Shown here one piece after another: positions 23,890 through 36,000 of a DNA stretch of 40,546 bases. How positions within the stretch are numbered: position 1 is the first letter of the stretch; each line of letters begins with the position of its first letter. Source of the DNA: Sphacelaria rigidula. Its lineage: Eukaryota; Phaeophyceae; Sphacelariales. Location of the stretch: positions 1 through 40,546 of the forward strand of contig CAXNAA020000010.1 in assembly GCA_964200075.2 (NCBI GenBank). The letters are read 5' to 3'. A program made the position numbers and the translations under genes. Under the pieces are notes generated by a model, which had not been told where the DNA came from, made no database searches, and saw only the letters and a list, made by a program, of their open reading frames with translations.

Positions 23890-26800
23890 TTACCTCGTGT
23901 AAATGAAGAGTTGTCCGGCCTTATCCTGCATGACTCGCATGCCATCATCTATGTACACCACCGTCTGTTTTGTTACTGGTACATTCCCCAGGATCTGCAA
24001 CACACGAAACAGCGACGCGTTTGACGGCGAAGTCAGCGGGTTGGTGAGAATGCTTGTCGTCATGCAAACTGAATATTCCAGGCAGCAAGTCGTGAACTCC
24101 TTGTGTGTATTCCTTCGGGGTTATCTGCCGAAACAGTTTAGTGATATGCGTACCAGCGTCGAAGTCGTATTCCTCACTGCGGGCCGGATCATGGTGGAGC
24201 TGATTTGAATGTTATTTGATTGCTATAGAACATTTCCATGGCGCGGTGCCGCGTAGCACGAGTGCATAGCTGGACACTTTTAGCTGTTTCCTCGTCCCTC
24301 CCTTCAGATCGGTGCCCGCCCGCTTCTTCCCCTCTAGTTCGCCGACGATGGGTTGTCTCGCTTACCGTTTTCGCCACCTGTCCGGTGGGAAACTCTTTGC
24401 CCTCGAAGAACGACCCAGCCAGCGGGAGTAAAGGGACGTCTTCCACTGCCTTAAGCTGTGTCGATTCTACCTTAAGCTGCAAGAGATAAGCGTGCAAAGA
24501 ACAAGCGGCAGGTATTCAGAAGCGGTTTCACGGCGGATTTACGGCGCGAGTGTTACGTGTATCAAATAAATCAAGCAGTCAACTTTGTAGACGTACGTCC
24601 TCTGGATTCGATTGAGTACACTCGAATTTCGTTCCTCCCCAAGAAGCGCACCTCGACCACCTCGTTGTTGTCTCCTGACAACGAGCAATAAGCCTTGGTT
24701 GCAATGCAGCCCCCAAAGGTCGGCAGCAGCTTCCAAAACCCAACGAGGGGTATGGTTGTAAGTGGTAGCAGAATGAGATCCACCTGGTATTACAACAACG
24801 GGACACCGCAAAGTATCATTCTCGACGCCACTCTTTCTTTGCGTGGCTTCCATTGTATTTATCCAATAGCATGGCAGATAGAAATCAAAATGGAAAAGAG
24901 GAATGGCGACATGAACAAGAAAATGAAGGGACGCGGCTAAACAGAAAATATAATAGTTTGCGCGAGATCGTGGAAGAGGATATGGTCAGCAAAGTCCCTG
25001 TACCAGCACACGGTCAAGCACGCGACTGCTGCCACGATCGGCTTTTTGACGTCAATCACAGCAATTTATTATTATTACTATTATTATTATATCCGTCACA
25101 TTAGCTCAATCTCTCGAACCCGTGGTCACAAGAGTGCAAGGAACATACCACCCTTACCCATATACCAAACAGCCCGCAGAGGTAGGAATGCAACTACACC
25201 ATGAATACGATAGCGCCAAAGGAATGCACCTTCTATGCATCGCGACGCCGAGGCGTATTATATCATAGACACCGATCTGCTGCGTATCATGTTGGAAGTG
25301 CGCGTATTCACACGACCAACAATACACTGTCCCACGCCACACGTCATGGTGGACTACCTCATCAACAGCAAAGCCCTTCTACGTGCACCCATCTTATCGT
25401 GGGAACAACAACGTTTACCTCCGACTCCAATGAACCACTGCCACCGCCTGCTTTCGCCACTAGCGCCTCCTTCCCCGATCCATCACCAGCTACGACAGTA
25501 TCTTCTGCGTCCGCAAGCGGTTCCTCTTCAAGCGACCCCGATTTAACGAGGTCGACCAGCTGAAACGAGTGTGGAGGGGAGCGGAACGCTTCCAACGTCA
25601 TCAAGAAATAGGGGGAAACAGAACTCGCAGCTTGATTGACATGTGATACGTGAATCCACGGCAATGTGGTCGTCGTACTTTTCATTTTCGTTCACGTCAT
25701 TCCAGTTTCCGTGGGGGTATACAATGTACGGTGCGGCCAAGACAGCGAGTCACGCGAGCGTGGGCTACAGCAGTGGTTTGTCGAGGCACAGCAAAACAGA
25801 GCACGCAGTAAGCATATATCTTGTGACCGCGGCTGGGTCCCTCTGGGATCAGTTAATGTCTGACAATTATTCGATCAAATACATGTATTTTGGTCGAGGT
25901 TGTGCGCAGTCCCACGAGGGAGGGTCTGCGCTGTCTGGTAGTAGAACGATCTATATGTGATTTTACCGGGTCCACAAGCGAGTCTTCTGGAGAAGTGAGA
26001 CGAAAAAGACCGACACAATAGTTTGAGAGTGGCATCATTGTTTCCCCATCAAGTTACTTTGTGTTTGTCGCTTCCCTCGCCTGTGTCACGCGGCCGATGC
26101 GACTGATCCCCCAAGAGCCCGTCTGAAGCTGGTGAAGTTTGAAGAAAAGATCCGATTTTTCGGGGTCGTCGTAGCCAGCCTCCACCTGGGATTGATGGTG
26201 CGCGCAGACAGAGCCAAATCTTTCCATTAGACACTCTTTGGTATACTCGCAGCAGGCGTAGTTCCTATACGTTCATCAACATGAAATTATGTCAGCCAAT
26301 GAAGCGGTACCACTCGCGCTCTAAGGGATACAACCCATACCACTGTACTGCGTGTGCGCTAGTGTCGACAATTCATGTACATGGGGCCCTGAACCTTTGT
26401 GAGAAAAAAAAAGTGAGATTTCAATAGGTATGGTTCTTGGCTTGCTGCATGCTCGAAAAAATAGCTCTGCAAGTATTCCTCGAACTCCTCAACAACGAAT
26501 GCGACGTTCGGGAGGCAAGCATGCGATATACACAGCCCTGCTCCGTCGTCTGTATGCACGCTACTAGTACACAAACGAGCTGCAATCACTCACTCACCAT
26601 CTGGAAAAACGGAGACGCACGAAACAGCTCGACCGTCGTGTAGACCAATTCCCATCGTCCGCTGAGCTGTGCCCCCGTCAGGGGTCGGGCGACGGGCTGA
26701 ATTTGCGATAGCTGATCCACAAGATATCGCATGTCGTCCTTCGTCTTCAAGTAGGCATTTGATATGCCTGTAAGGAGAGTGACGTGTGCAGTTTTCAGTC

Positions 26801-28810
26801 GACAGGAAAGTCTTGATATACAACGTCGTGTTTTCGCCAATGAAATCGCTTTTGCTGGGCTCAAGTTGACATGGAAGTTTGGAATTAACCAAGGTGTGAC
26901 CATACAAGACGATAAACTGCGGCCATCTGCATTGCACTGCTTGTGCGGTACTGGGACCTTACAGGTAAAGTGCTGTCGACTTCTAGTGATCAAAATTACA
27001 AGATGGTCAACGAGAGCCAGGACACTACGTCGATTATGTACCGCTGCGCTGCTGGCAATCATGCCCGGCGGCCGATGAGAGTTTGTTCATGTTCGTGGTT
27101 GTGTTCATCTTGAGTGGGGACAGACTGCTGAACAGTGAAGTACGGGGCTAACCCCCTCATGAACCGCCAGTTTTGCACATGTCGAGTTCACGACACTTAG
27201 AGGCGCGCTAGGTAAATGGACTAAGATAGAGCGTATATGAGCACATACATTCCCCATGTTCCGCGTCCTCGGCGTAACGGAGTGAAGGACTTGCAGTGTG
27301 TCGTAGAGTATATAGTAGAACAACACAACACAGTGCTCGCAGCTCGTGATGGAATTGTGATGCAACGCTGTGTAGAGTGCCGAGTGGATTGAATATATGT
27401 ATAATGTAAAGTACAGTACAGGAAAGCGCAACAGTGGCTCTCACCAATGTTATGTTCATTCTCAAACAACACGACGATCTGCACAACACGGGTACAGGTG
27501 AGCATCAACCGCAACTTACACTGGATGAACTCGCAGGAGAACCAGATGAACGAAAACGCAGGTAAGTGAAAAATCTCATTCTATAGTCACAAGAATTGTG
27601 AGAAGATTGGAAAAAAATCATTACGATTCAGGTGCGCCCCAGTGGTCATGCAGATGCGCCAATAACCACTTAGGGCGGGAGGGTTGCGAATTTGGATCCC
27701 GGCGGGCGCGGAGTTTTGGAGGACTAGATAACCTAGTTTTCGCCATTGAAAGCGTGAGGGCCCGAGTAGCAAGAAAAAACCCGTCAGTGGCTAGCGTGGG
27801 TATATAGTCTGGGGAACACTAGATCCTTGGGGTACTTTAGAGTACTGGGTACTCCAGGGTACCCAGGACATCATCGATACTCAGTATTCTACGGTACCCA
27901 CGGTATCGACACCCCCAATATCTTGCCCTGCACCCTACCCTAACCTAGCTTACATACCCTGTGGTGCCCTGCATTTTCAGGGTATCCTGGACTTGCTGAT
28001 CCAATCTTCGGTTCGAAAATGTCAGGCCGGTAATGGGGGGAACACGGGTCGATTGCCTGAGACTCGCCCCGAGGAAGGAGAGGGGTCGACAGTATCACAG
28101 AGATGACTAGTCACGACAGTATACCCGTCGAGGCCAGCTGCACTTTTTTCTTTATTGTCCTACTCGTTCGTAAAAAAGGATGGATCACCTGATGACCTAT
28201 TTTGCTTGCAGACTGCTGTTGTTGACAGATTCCTGTACACTGTAAACCGTGAACAGGGAGTAGAACCGTCCATTTCGCATGCCTAGGGGAAAATTGATCT
28301 TGAATCGCTGCAATTGCGCTGTCTGGTGTTGCATTTGTGTTGTGTGCTGACAGTGTGTGGTAGTGTACTGTAGCGTACTCAGTATCATGTTGTTTGTGTG
28401 GTACGAGTATAAGCTGTTGATGCTATAACAACAGTACAAACATCGTACTCGTAGTACTACACATGAACGACCGTTCTCGATTCAAAAGTTCAAATATTCT
28501 GTTCTGCAGGAGCTGACTCTTACAGCGCATGCTTGCCTGAGCACGCCATACCACCCCTGTCCGTGAGTGCCGCGAGTTGCAATATCTTGGATCTCATGCC
28601 CTCTGCTTCTTCATTTGCCATAGAAAGTACAGTAGTCGCCTTGTTTCGGCCGCCATCGTCACCGCCGCCACTTCGCCATCTACGTGCTGACGTTGTAGAG
28701 ACAGGGATCCATCTCAACCCGAATCCCGACACAAAAGGGCAGTAGCACCCGAGCACAACAGCCTGAAGTAACAGAAACACTTTGAAATTTTTCTTTATAA
28801 GAGTATACAT
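23890..28810 (-). CDS. PAP/fibrillin family plastid lipid-associated protein, 7 exons, 340 aa
   Basis: Exons: 28810-28552, 26767-26598, 26185-26081, 25559-25419, 24783-24652, 24476-24366, 23994-23890; total 1023 nt. The family binds lipids in plastoglobules and thylakoids of plastids. Residues 1-29 are a hydrophobic signal peptide ending VSG, followed by F30 and an Arg/Ser-rich transit region: a bipartite presequence for a secondary plastid. The domain follows in order: LSGRWELVYTT (121-131), SPFF (138-141), FFKLHQLQ and IGRVTQ (exon 3), LESEVDL across the exon 4/5 junction, WKLLPTFGG (exon 5), LPLAGSFFEG (exon 6), and the C-terminal VYIDDGMRVMQDKAGQLFIY (319-338) before the stop. These match the usual fibrillin block order. 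The intron after exon 3 needs a GC donor. The exon 5 donor was chosen for phase and block continuity; a longer exon 5 ending near GTACGT is possible. The first donor has two close alternatives. Substrate unknown. Confidence 0.85.
25066..25093. repeat. (TTA)n microsatellite
   Basis: A TTA/TAT run with one interruption (ACTA), in the intron between exons 4 and 5 of the fibrillin gene. Confidence 0.85.
27632..27720 (+). mobile_element. tRNA-like SINE candidate in fibrillin intron 1
   Basis: GCGCCCCAGTGGTCATGC resembles a pol III A box. About 45 bp on, GGGTTGCGAATTTGGATCCC resembles a B box with extra bases. The spacing is right for a tRNA-derived element, but the B box is degenerate, and the CCAATAACCACTTAGGG between the boxes is the reverse complement of the GGTTATTG motif in the 17-kb cluster. 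It runs antisense to the host gene. Weakly supported. Confidence 0.4.
27820..27905. repeat. GTAC-rich irregular repeat
   Basis: GGGGTACTTTAGAGTACTGG is followed by GTACTCCAGGGTACCCAGG and later CTACGGTACCCACGGTATCG. GTAC occurs at short irregular intervals, with a local palindrome around GGGTACCC. It is intronic (fibrillin intron 1). Function unknown. Confidence 0.45.
28040..28100. repeat. Dispersed repeat, copy B
   Basis: Related to 9245-9325 as described there. It lies in intron 1 of the fibrillin gene, in the same orientation relative to the + strand. Confidence 0.45.
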
Positions 28811-30093
28811 GTTTATATGTCTCTGCTCGCGTTCCTCCTTGTACAGGCAGGCGTTGTCAGAGAGACAATATCCACCCGCGAGATAGATACGCCGTAGACA
28901 GGTGTTATTCGCCGTAGGGGGTGAAACAATGGAAAATGACAACGTGAAGGCGAGCATTTCGTCTTTGCTTGCCTTTTGCCCTTCAAGACTTCAAGTAGAC
29001 CAGTACTTGTGAGGGGCATAGCGGTGATGAAAAGAAAGTCTATGGACGACAGTACGACCGATGGTGAGTCTTCAGATGAGCACTGATTTCTGCGTTCTAT
29101 GGGTGGTGCATTTTCTTTGGTTTGTTCCAAACTCCGGCTTTGTAGCTGGAGGGAGAGGGGTGCTCTCCAAAGATCGGAGGTTCTGCCCTGCCACTGCTTG
29201 GCGCGGCACCCCGTCTCCCAAGCATTCATATACAGGCAGTGCAATGCAGTGCGCAGGTGTAGCGTAGCCTTATAATCCATCGTATACAATATAGCGATGT
29301 TGGGAGCAGTGTGACTTCAAGCGCATAGTTGAAACTCCATGAGCTTTTTCACGGAAGCCTCGAAAGCCTCCCATCAAGAAAATTTCGCTGTGCACCAGGT
29401 CGTTCTTGAGAGTGAGGAATCACGAAGTGCAAAGCCCTCGACGGCAGGTATACAACAGTAGGCAGAGCGACGTGTTGCACACGCTTGTTGGCTTTGCACT
29501 TCGGTCTAAGTGTGTCACGTTATGATTGGCTAATGCACGACTCGGCCACGGACCACCTGCCTTGCTGTATCTCTGAAGCGAAACCAAAAAGCACGCGGCC
29601 CTGCGGCGCAATGCGGTTTTCATTCTTATGGGTTTCCTTCGGTAGGCGGGGGAAGCGGTTCCGGAGGGCCATTATTATGGACACTGTTTTTCGGAGATAC
29701 AGGTATCCGAAAATTTACGGACTGGCGAGGGACCTGATCACTCTTGAACACTTGCGAGCGCCACGGCGTACACGCATAGCAGCTCTACGAAGCGCTGCGG
29801 TGCAATCCGAATGTTTCGAACTTTTCAAAAAATGATGCTCTGGAGAAAAAATCAAGCCGCTTCGTTTTCGGGGAAGTTTGAAGGCGGAGTCCGAAAAGTC
29901 TGAAAAAAAATCTGAGATCTCCGAAATAGTTGTGTCGACAATGATGTGCTTGAGCGGGAACATTTTGTTGGTTTGAAACCGCCAAATCAATGCGCTATTC
30001 AGGGGGGATGGGATAAGGACAAAATACACACACACACACACACACAGTAGCAGAATACAGCGGATATCACCCGACATCGCCGTGCTGTAGGGC
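28811..30093. promoter_or_regulatory. Divergent intergenic region between fibrillin and UBA3
   Basis: The fibrillin start codon (28810, - strand) and the proposed UBA3 start codon (30094, + strand) face away from each other. The 1.28 kb between them must contain both 5' UTRs and both promoters. No TATA box is placed with confidence. A + strand open frame of 116 codons (29485..29835) and a - strand one of 165 codons (29715..30212) overlap here and look random. An AC microsatellite lies at 30025..30046, about 50 bp before the proposed UBA3 start. Confidence 0.5.
30025..30046. repeat. (AC)n microsatellite
   Basis: About eleven AC units just upstream of the proposed UBA3 start codon. Confidence 0.9.
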
Positions 30094-33000
30094 ATGTCTA
30101 ACGATGGTATCGCACAAAACGGACCCCCGATGTCTGCCCTTTTCGGTATATTTCTAACCAGAATTATAGTGAAGATGCCGACAGACCTACTCCGACTGCG
30201 ATCTAGAGGCAAAAATGCACTTTAAAACAGTGTTGATAAGAAAGGGCGCGTTGCTGTGTGAATTAGCGCAATGCCGTCCATGTTCAGTGGCGTAACTCTC
30301 TCAATTTTGCGTCAAAAACGACCTGCAAGCATTTTACGACAGGTTATATTCCATGCCGTCTCCTTGCCTCAAGATCACAAGAGCGGTACTGACGTTATCG
30401 GGTCGAAAAGCGCACACATTTCACTCGAAGCCTCATTTTCCTGACGTTATCGGGTCGTAGGATAGCAACAGTCACTTATTTCCCTGACGCTCGTTGGAGT
30501 ACAAATTCAGCGTTCGTACTCACCAGCAGTGCATCAGTCGATATTATGCCGTGACCGGCCTCGGATACACATGTGTCGGTTCCGCATACACGCATTTGGG
30601 GGTGTGCGCGAGGTATTTTTTTTTTCCGGGATTCTAAAGAGGCACATTTGAAACCTATCAAGAAGGACTGCGAACCGTCTCTCGGAAATCGAAGGCCCTA
30701 GTACGCCCCTAGGACACCCGCATATCTTGGTTCAGCGGGGGTCGTTCTCAACACGCCGCCAACGTAAGCAACTGTGAATTCTCCACCGTGCTGCGGTGTG
30801 CATGACTGTTGCTGCGCCGCTATTTTAGCGGCATCCTCAATAACTTTCTTCCTGAATCAATTCTGTCAACGGGTTGTTGCGACACTGCCCTGAGGCTATG
30901 CACCCACACTGCTTCATCTGCTGTACATCTTCGGCCATGGTCCCGTTGTCGTGTGGTGCTGCTGTAGATCCGGCGTGTTCGACTCCACAGCTAAGTATTT
31001 AGGGTTTCCACAGCACTCTAAACCCAGTATAACAGTGGTTGCGCCGCATTTTGGAATCTGTAGCGTGGTTCTGGAGCAGGCCCTCGAACAAACACGTCGC
31101 AATTTTGCAAGTAGCCTGAATTTGGGGTTACGATCATTATTTGAATCACTCTCAGGATCATGTGACCGAGCTGAATAACCCCGACTATGCACTGCCTGCC
31201 TTCTTGTTCTACCCATGTTACCGATGTACCCCGAACTGCCAAGGCAATGAAGATGTTTCGATCTCAGCGATAGCGCCTGAGATCGACACTCCGGCCGCCA
31301 TCAACGGCGTAGACAATGGCGCCAACGCCACCGACGCCGCCGCCAACATTGACCCAAGCCAACGATGGAGAGCGATGGAAAAAATATTGGCCCGCGCTTC
31401 GCCTTTCGGCGCGGAGACTGGCCTCCTCCCCACCGGACAGTTCGAGCCATTCGAAAATGTGAGCCGCCGCATGTTGAAAGAAAGGGCACAACAACCGCGC
31501 TCCGGTGGTTGTACTGGTACAGGTTTACAGTTTGAGCGGAATGTTGCGAGCTCGACTCTACACAAATACGTTATCTCTGAGCAAAATATAAATTCCGTGG
31601 ATAGAAGCATGACGCTAGTGGCAAGGAAAAAGTTGGCGAGAACTGACGGGTAACGGGGGTGCCATCCAATAGTCCATGACACAATGTCAAGCAGGTACCG
31701 TGGGGAAATCACTTCATCGCTCAGGAATGCTCTGGTCTATTTCTTGGTGGTCACGCACCCCATCCATCGAACTGTATATCAATCGAACGCGATTTTCGAG
31801 GGACTTCCGGGAGCCTTTTCCCAACGCAGACACCTGCATTTGTCACTGTTCGAAGAAAAGGCTCCAGAACACGCAAAACGCATCTCGAAACAACAATATG
31901 TGAGGTCTTTCGCAGTTTTCTAGATCCCAACGACAAGTGAGGCGTCGTTCGGGCATTGCCGAAAAGTCTGTAAGTGCAGGTTTAGATCAATACCTGGCTC
32001 GTGCTGTGAGTCGCGGGACCAGATGGTCTACGCAACCAGGGAAGATTGCGTATCGATTTACTGGTTGAAAATTACAAAACACGTACAGCTGTTGTTTTCC
32101 ATTTAGGTTCTACTGCGCAGTACAGCCAGTGCTTTGCCCAGTTATATTTTTACTACCCTTCCAATAGACAATTCATGGTGAGATAAGCAGACTCGGTGAA
32201 GCATTTACCGTTTTAGCGCCTGCGGCCTGCAATTGGACGTGACAGTCCCGTGGAGGATGACGATGTTGTAGGCGAGGAAGATGATCTAGGACGTCCAGGC
32301 GCTTAACCCTTTGGAAACCCAGTGCTGTTTTTTGTTTTTGTGAGTCGGCATTATTTTGACCTGAAAATGAATGAAAATGATGCCGATTCACAAAAACAAA
32401 AATTGTAAATGGATTCCGAAAGGGTTGAACAGTTTTGGCGTAGTTATTTTTTTGCCAGTAGCATCGCAGCAGGCTACGAAGGTTGAGAGGGTGGAGTGGG
32501 GTCTCTAGCCATGTTTGCCCAAGACTTAGCAGCAGACAGCCGCGGATGGAAGCTGAGGTTCGTGGAAAGGACAAACTGACCACTGAGGCTCATTAGTGTT
32601 CCATGTGTGTGTCAACGCGTGCGTTCGTCCTGCTCAATCGTCTGTTCGGGTTAGGGAGGAAACTTCCGCGAACCTCCGGCACAAATCAAACTCTACACAA
32701 CCACAGCCGCACATCCCGCCTGGAGCCCGTACATCCCCGATAGAATGCACCACGCCCTTCAGCTGTCCATCAACAAACAGTTCAGTTGTGTTTGTTGACC
32801 ACATACATATAAGTGTAGCAGGTTGGCGCGATGGCCACTGTACTGTACTGTTGAAAATTGTGAGACAGCGTTGCCGGTGGCCCTCCCGTGTGCAAGAAAA
32901 ACTTTTCTACAGACTGCACTGTAATGCTGTGATGTCTGTGACGGGTGCATCTGCGTGTCAACGACCTTTCTATGTAGGTGTTGTGTCGCCACCACAACAA

Positions 33001-36000
33001 TTTATCCCGAACCCCCGGCTGAAGAAAAAAAAACGGCCTGCAATGTCACGGTCTTCAAAGAGATTAAATCCCAATAGCCTTCAACTATAGACCATATTCA
33101 TGCCTACCTCCTCCAGAAACTTCGACACAACTCTCCCCACCACAGCGCACGAACGAACGATCGATATTTGCCAACAGCTGGCAAAACAGGTACTCAACGC
33201 CTCCAGCGTAGGACGTTTTGCAGTGTCTCGATTGGTGTCATGGGTGGGCTGCTGTCGGGGACTCCAGTTCCGTGGTGGCTGTACATCCCTCAACGTATTT
33301 GAGGACGTGCTACACAGATTATACCAATAAATCACCAGTCTTCGCTTTTTTGCTCATTTACGCTTCACCCACCTTCTATGCGTTGTACAGGTGGCGGAAT
33401 ACTTGGAGGGCGAATTTAAGGTACTAGTTATTGGCGCAGGCGGGTTGGGGTGCGAGCTGCTAAAAGACTTGGCGCTCTCGGCCATCACCGATATCACAGT
33501 GATCGACATGGACTCCATCGACGTCTCAAACCTCAACAGGTGAGTGTCCGACGATCCAGACCAAACATTCACAGCAGCCATTGCCAGTTGTCAGGAACAG
33601 AAAGGACGACTGTTGACATGTGTCGGGCTCCCCTTACGTACGTGCTGTAGTACGCATTTAGATCGATGTGCGACAGATCGTGCTCCGGCAAATGCCTGTT
33701 GTGATCGTCGGGATCTACCGTGGATATTTACTACTGTGATTTACCGCACATACTGCGATCAGCTGGGCTTCGCACAACTCGCTGCACGGCTCCCTAACAG
33801 CATCCCCGCATGTTCATCTCGTCTACTGATCATATAAACGTAGAAGAGTTGCTGAAATCCAGGAAAAATCCTGTAGCAAACAAGCTCCCGTCCCCGCGCG
33901 CCGCGCCTGCCCTCGCTCCTTTCTCCGCGGACGTGTGTCACGTCGTGAGCAGGCAGTTTCTGTTTCGACAAAAGGACGTCGGGCGTCCGAAGGCAACCGT
34001 TGCAGCGGAGGCAATCATGTCCCGAGTGGCGGGGTGCAAAGTGGAGGCCCACCACGCCAAGATTCAAGACTTTGACGCAGACTTCTACCGTGAGGTGAGT
34101 GAGCTATACTTGTTTGTTTGGCCTTTACACAATGATGCTGCATGCTGCACCAGGCGTCGAAAGCAGCGTTAAGCAGCTTATCTTGCGTGATCAGGGCTGC
34201 CTTTTCTGGATTTCGAGCAGGGTTTAATCGAGCCGCGGCTACTGAGCACAGCTGGATTAATCTGCAGCGAAAACCGCGGTACGAGTCCGCTCGTTCACAC
34301 ACACATACATATGTATGCACAACTCAATTGCACTACCGAAACTGTTGTTTGTTGTCGCCGCACCCGGGCCCAGCGGCTTTTTGCTGACTTTTTTTTTTTT
34401 CCAACACCCGATTCCAGTTTAACGTGGTAATTTCAGGCCTAGACAACGTGGAGGCCCGGCGATGGCTGAACTCTATGCTCTGCTCGTTGGTGTCACAAGA
34501 TGATGATGGCAACGTAGACTTCAGCACCATCGTTCCCCTCGTCGACGGGGGCACCGAGGGTGAGTCTTTGGGATTCAAGTCCTTGAGCAACCACCGCGTC
34601 TCGGTGGTTTGATTGTTGCAACTGACCCGATTTCAGGTCGAATGGGTGTGGGTTCGATTTCCAACAGGTGCTCGTGTTTTTTTTCCTTCTGAAAAAATTA
34701 GATTTTTGCCTTTGAAAACGCGAGGATATGAGTAACGACGAAACTTTATTCGATGAAAGTCCACGCGGTGCGGAAGTGCTGACCCAATCTGCGATGCCAA
34801 ATGCTAGGAGTGTACCGAGGGCGATGTGTGCTGATCCCTCAAGGCCACGGGTTGGTCCCCCTGTTGATGAAAAGAAGAAAGAAGCATCGCGTACGGCACG
34901 TTGCACTCGATAGTCTCGTGCAGTGTTGACCATAAAATGGCCCGTTTGGTTTCCCTGTCCAGTTCAGCTGCTCCGTGACTCCGGATCTTGACTGCGTCTA
35001 TTGAGGTCCGTGACGCTGTAAACACCAACTAGTTATCGGCGATAAAATGATCTTGTATCTACTACTGTAGCGTAGTCCACCGCGGTGTATCTGGAGAATA
35101 AGAGTTACCTCGTTACCCCGGAGGCATTGTGTAAGCTTGTTTCGTCTCCTGGTTCATCGACGCTGTGTTGAGGCCCGTTGCTATGCTTCACCTCTGCTTT
35201 ACTTTCGTTGGCCGTACCTTCCACACTTCCCTTACATTTTGCCGCACAGGTTTCAAGGGCCAGGCTCGCGTGATACTTCCGCACGTGACTTCGTGCTTCG
35301 AGTGTTCTCTGGGCATGTTCCCCCCGCAGAAAGTGTTCCCCATGTGTACCATCGCTGAGACGCCTCGCATGCCGGAGCATTGCATCAGCTATGCGATGCT
35401 GCTGCTCTGGCCAAAACAGTTTCCGGGTAAGGGTTTCGCTTTTGAGAATCAATATACTGGGTTTTATATACCTCGGCATGGGGTGGACCGGTGTCGACGG
35501 AGGGGCCCTGGCAGCGGGAAGCAGTACGACTGGCATCTGTTCTGAGGAACAGTGCAAAATTGACGCTAGACGTGGAATAGACAAACATTAATGTCGCTGC
35601 TAGAGCGGAGTTGTCCTGCCTTGTTTATCACCTCGCTGTGCTTCTCCGCCTCGTCCGCCCTATCGTTTCGCTGCTGGATCAATTGACAGGGAAGAAGCTG
35701 GACAACGACGACCCGGAGCACATGAAGGTATACTATGCTGTTCTTCCATGTGTTGCACCCCGTCTTTCACTAGACCCCTCGAGCCATTCTGTGAGACCTT
35801 GCAGTGAAGAAGATTGAAATGCTGTGTCCTTTGTTGTCTTTGCCTCCAACACTGTCGTTTCCCGAAAGGAATTCGAGCTCAAGCTGTCTAGTAGTCGAAC
35901 ATTTTGTTACTCGGGTAGGACGTGCCCGTACCCAGTTTGCCAGGATGACCGTTCCTGATTAATCTATTCCGCTGAAGACGAGATGAATTCACGACCCGCC

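Noticed and set aside
23824-24024. + strand open frame with a protein-like sequence starting MVPFALSTVAEKQV
   Set aside because: It is the antisense shadow of the last fibrillin exon (23890-23994), whose - strand sequence matches the family C-terminus.
27105-27514. Three overlapping open frames on the - strand
   Set aside because: They lie inside fibrillin intron 1, overlap in all three frames, and reflect low stop density in a CA/TG-rich stretch rather than coding.
29485-30212. Open frames of 116 codons (+) and 165 codons (-) in the divergent intergenic region
   Set aside because: They overlap on opposite strands, lack motifs, and the - strand frame contains the translated AC microsatellite (a Cys/Val run).
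31218-31712. 164-codon open frame on the - strand
   Set aside because: It is the antisense shadow of UBA3 exon 2.
33100-33330. Open frame starting [11 protein letters not shown] just upstream of UBA3 exon 3
   Set aside because: Exon 2 (ending FEPFEN, phase 0) joins exon 3 (starting VAEYLEG, phase 0) directly. Including this piece would insert unrelated residues into the domain.
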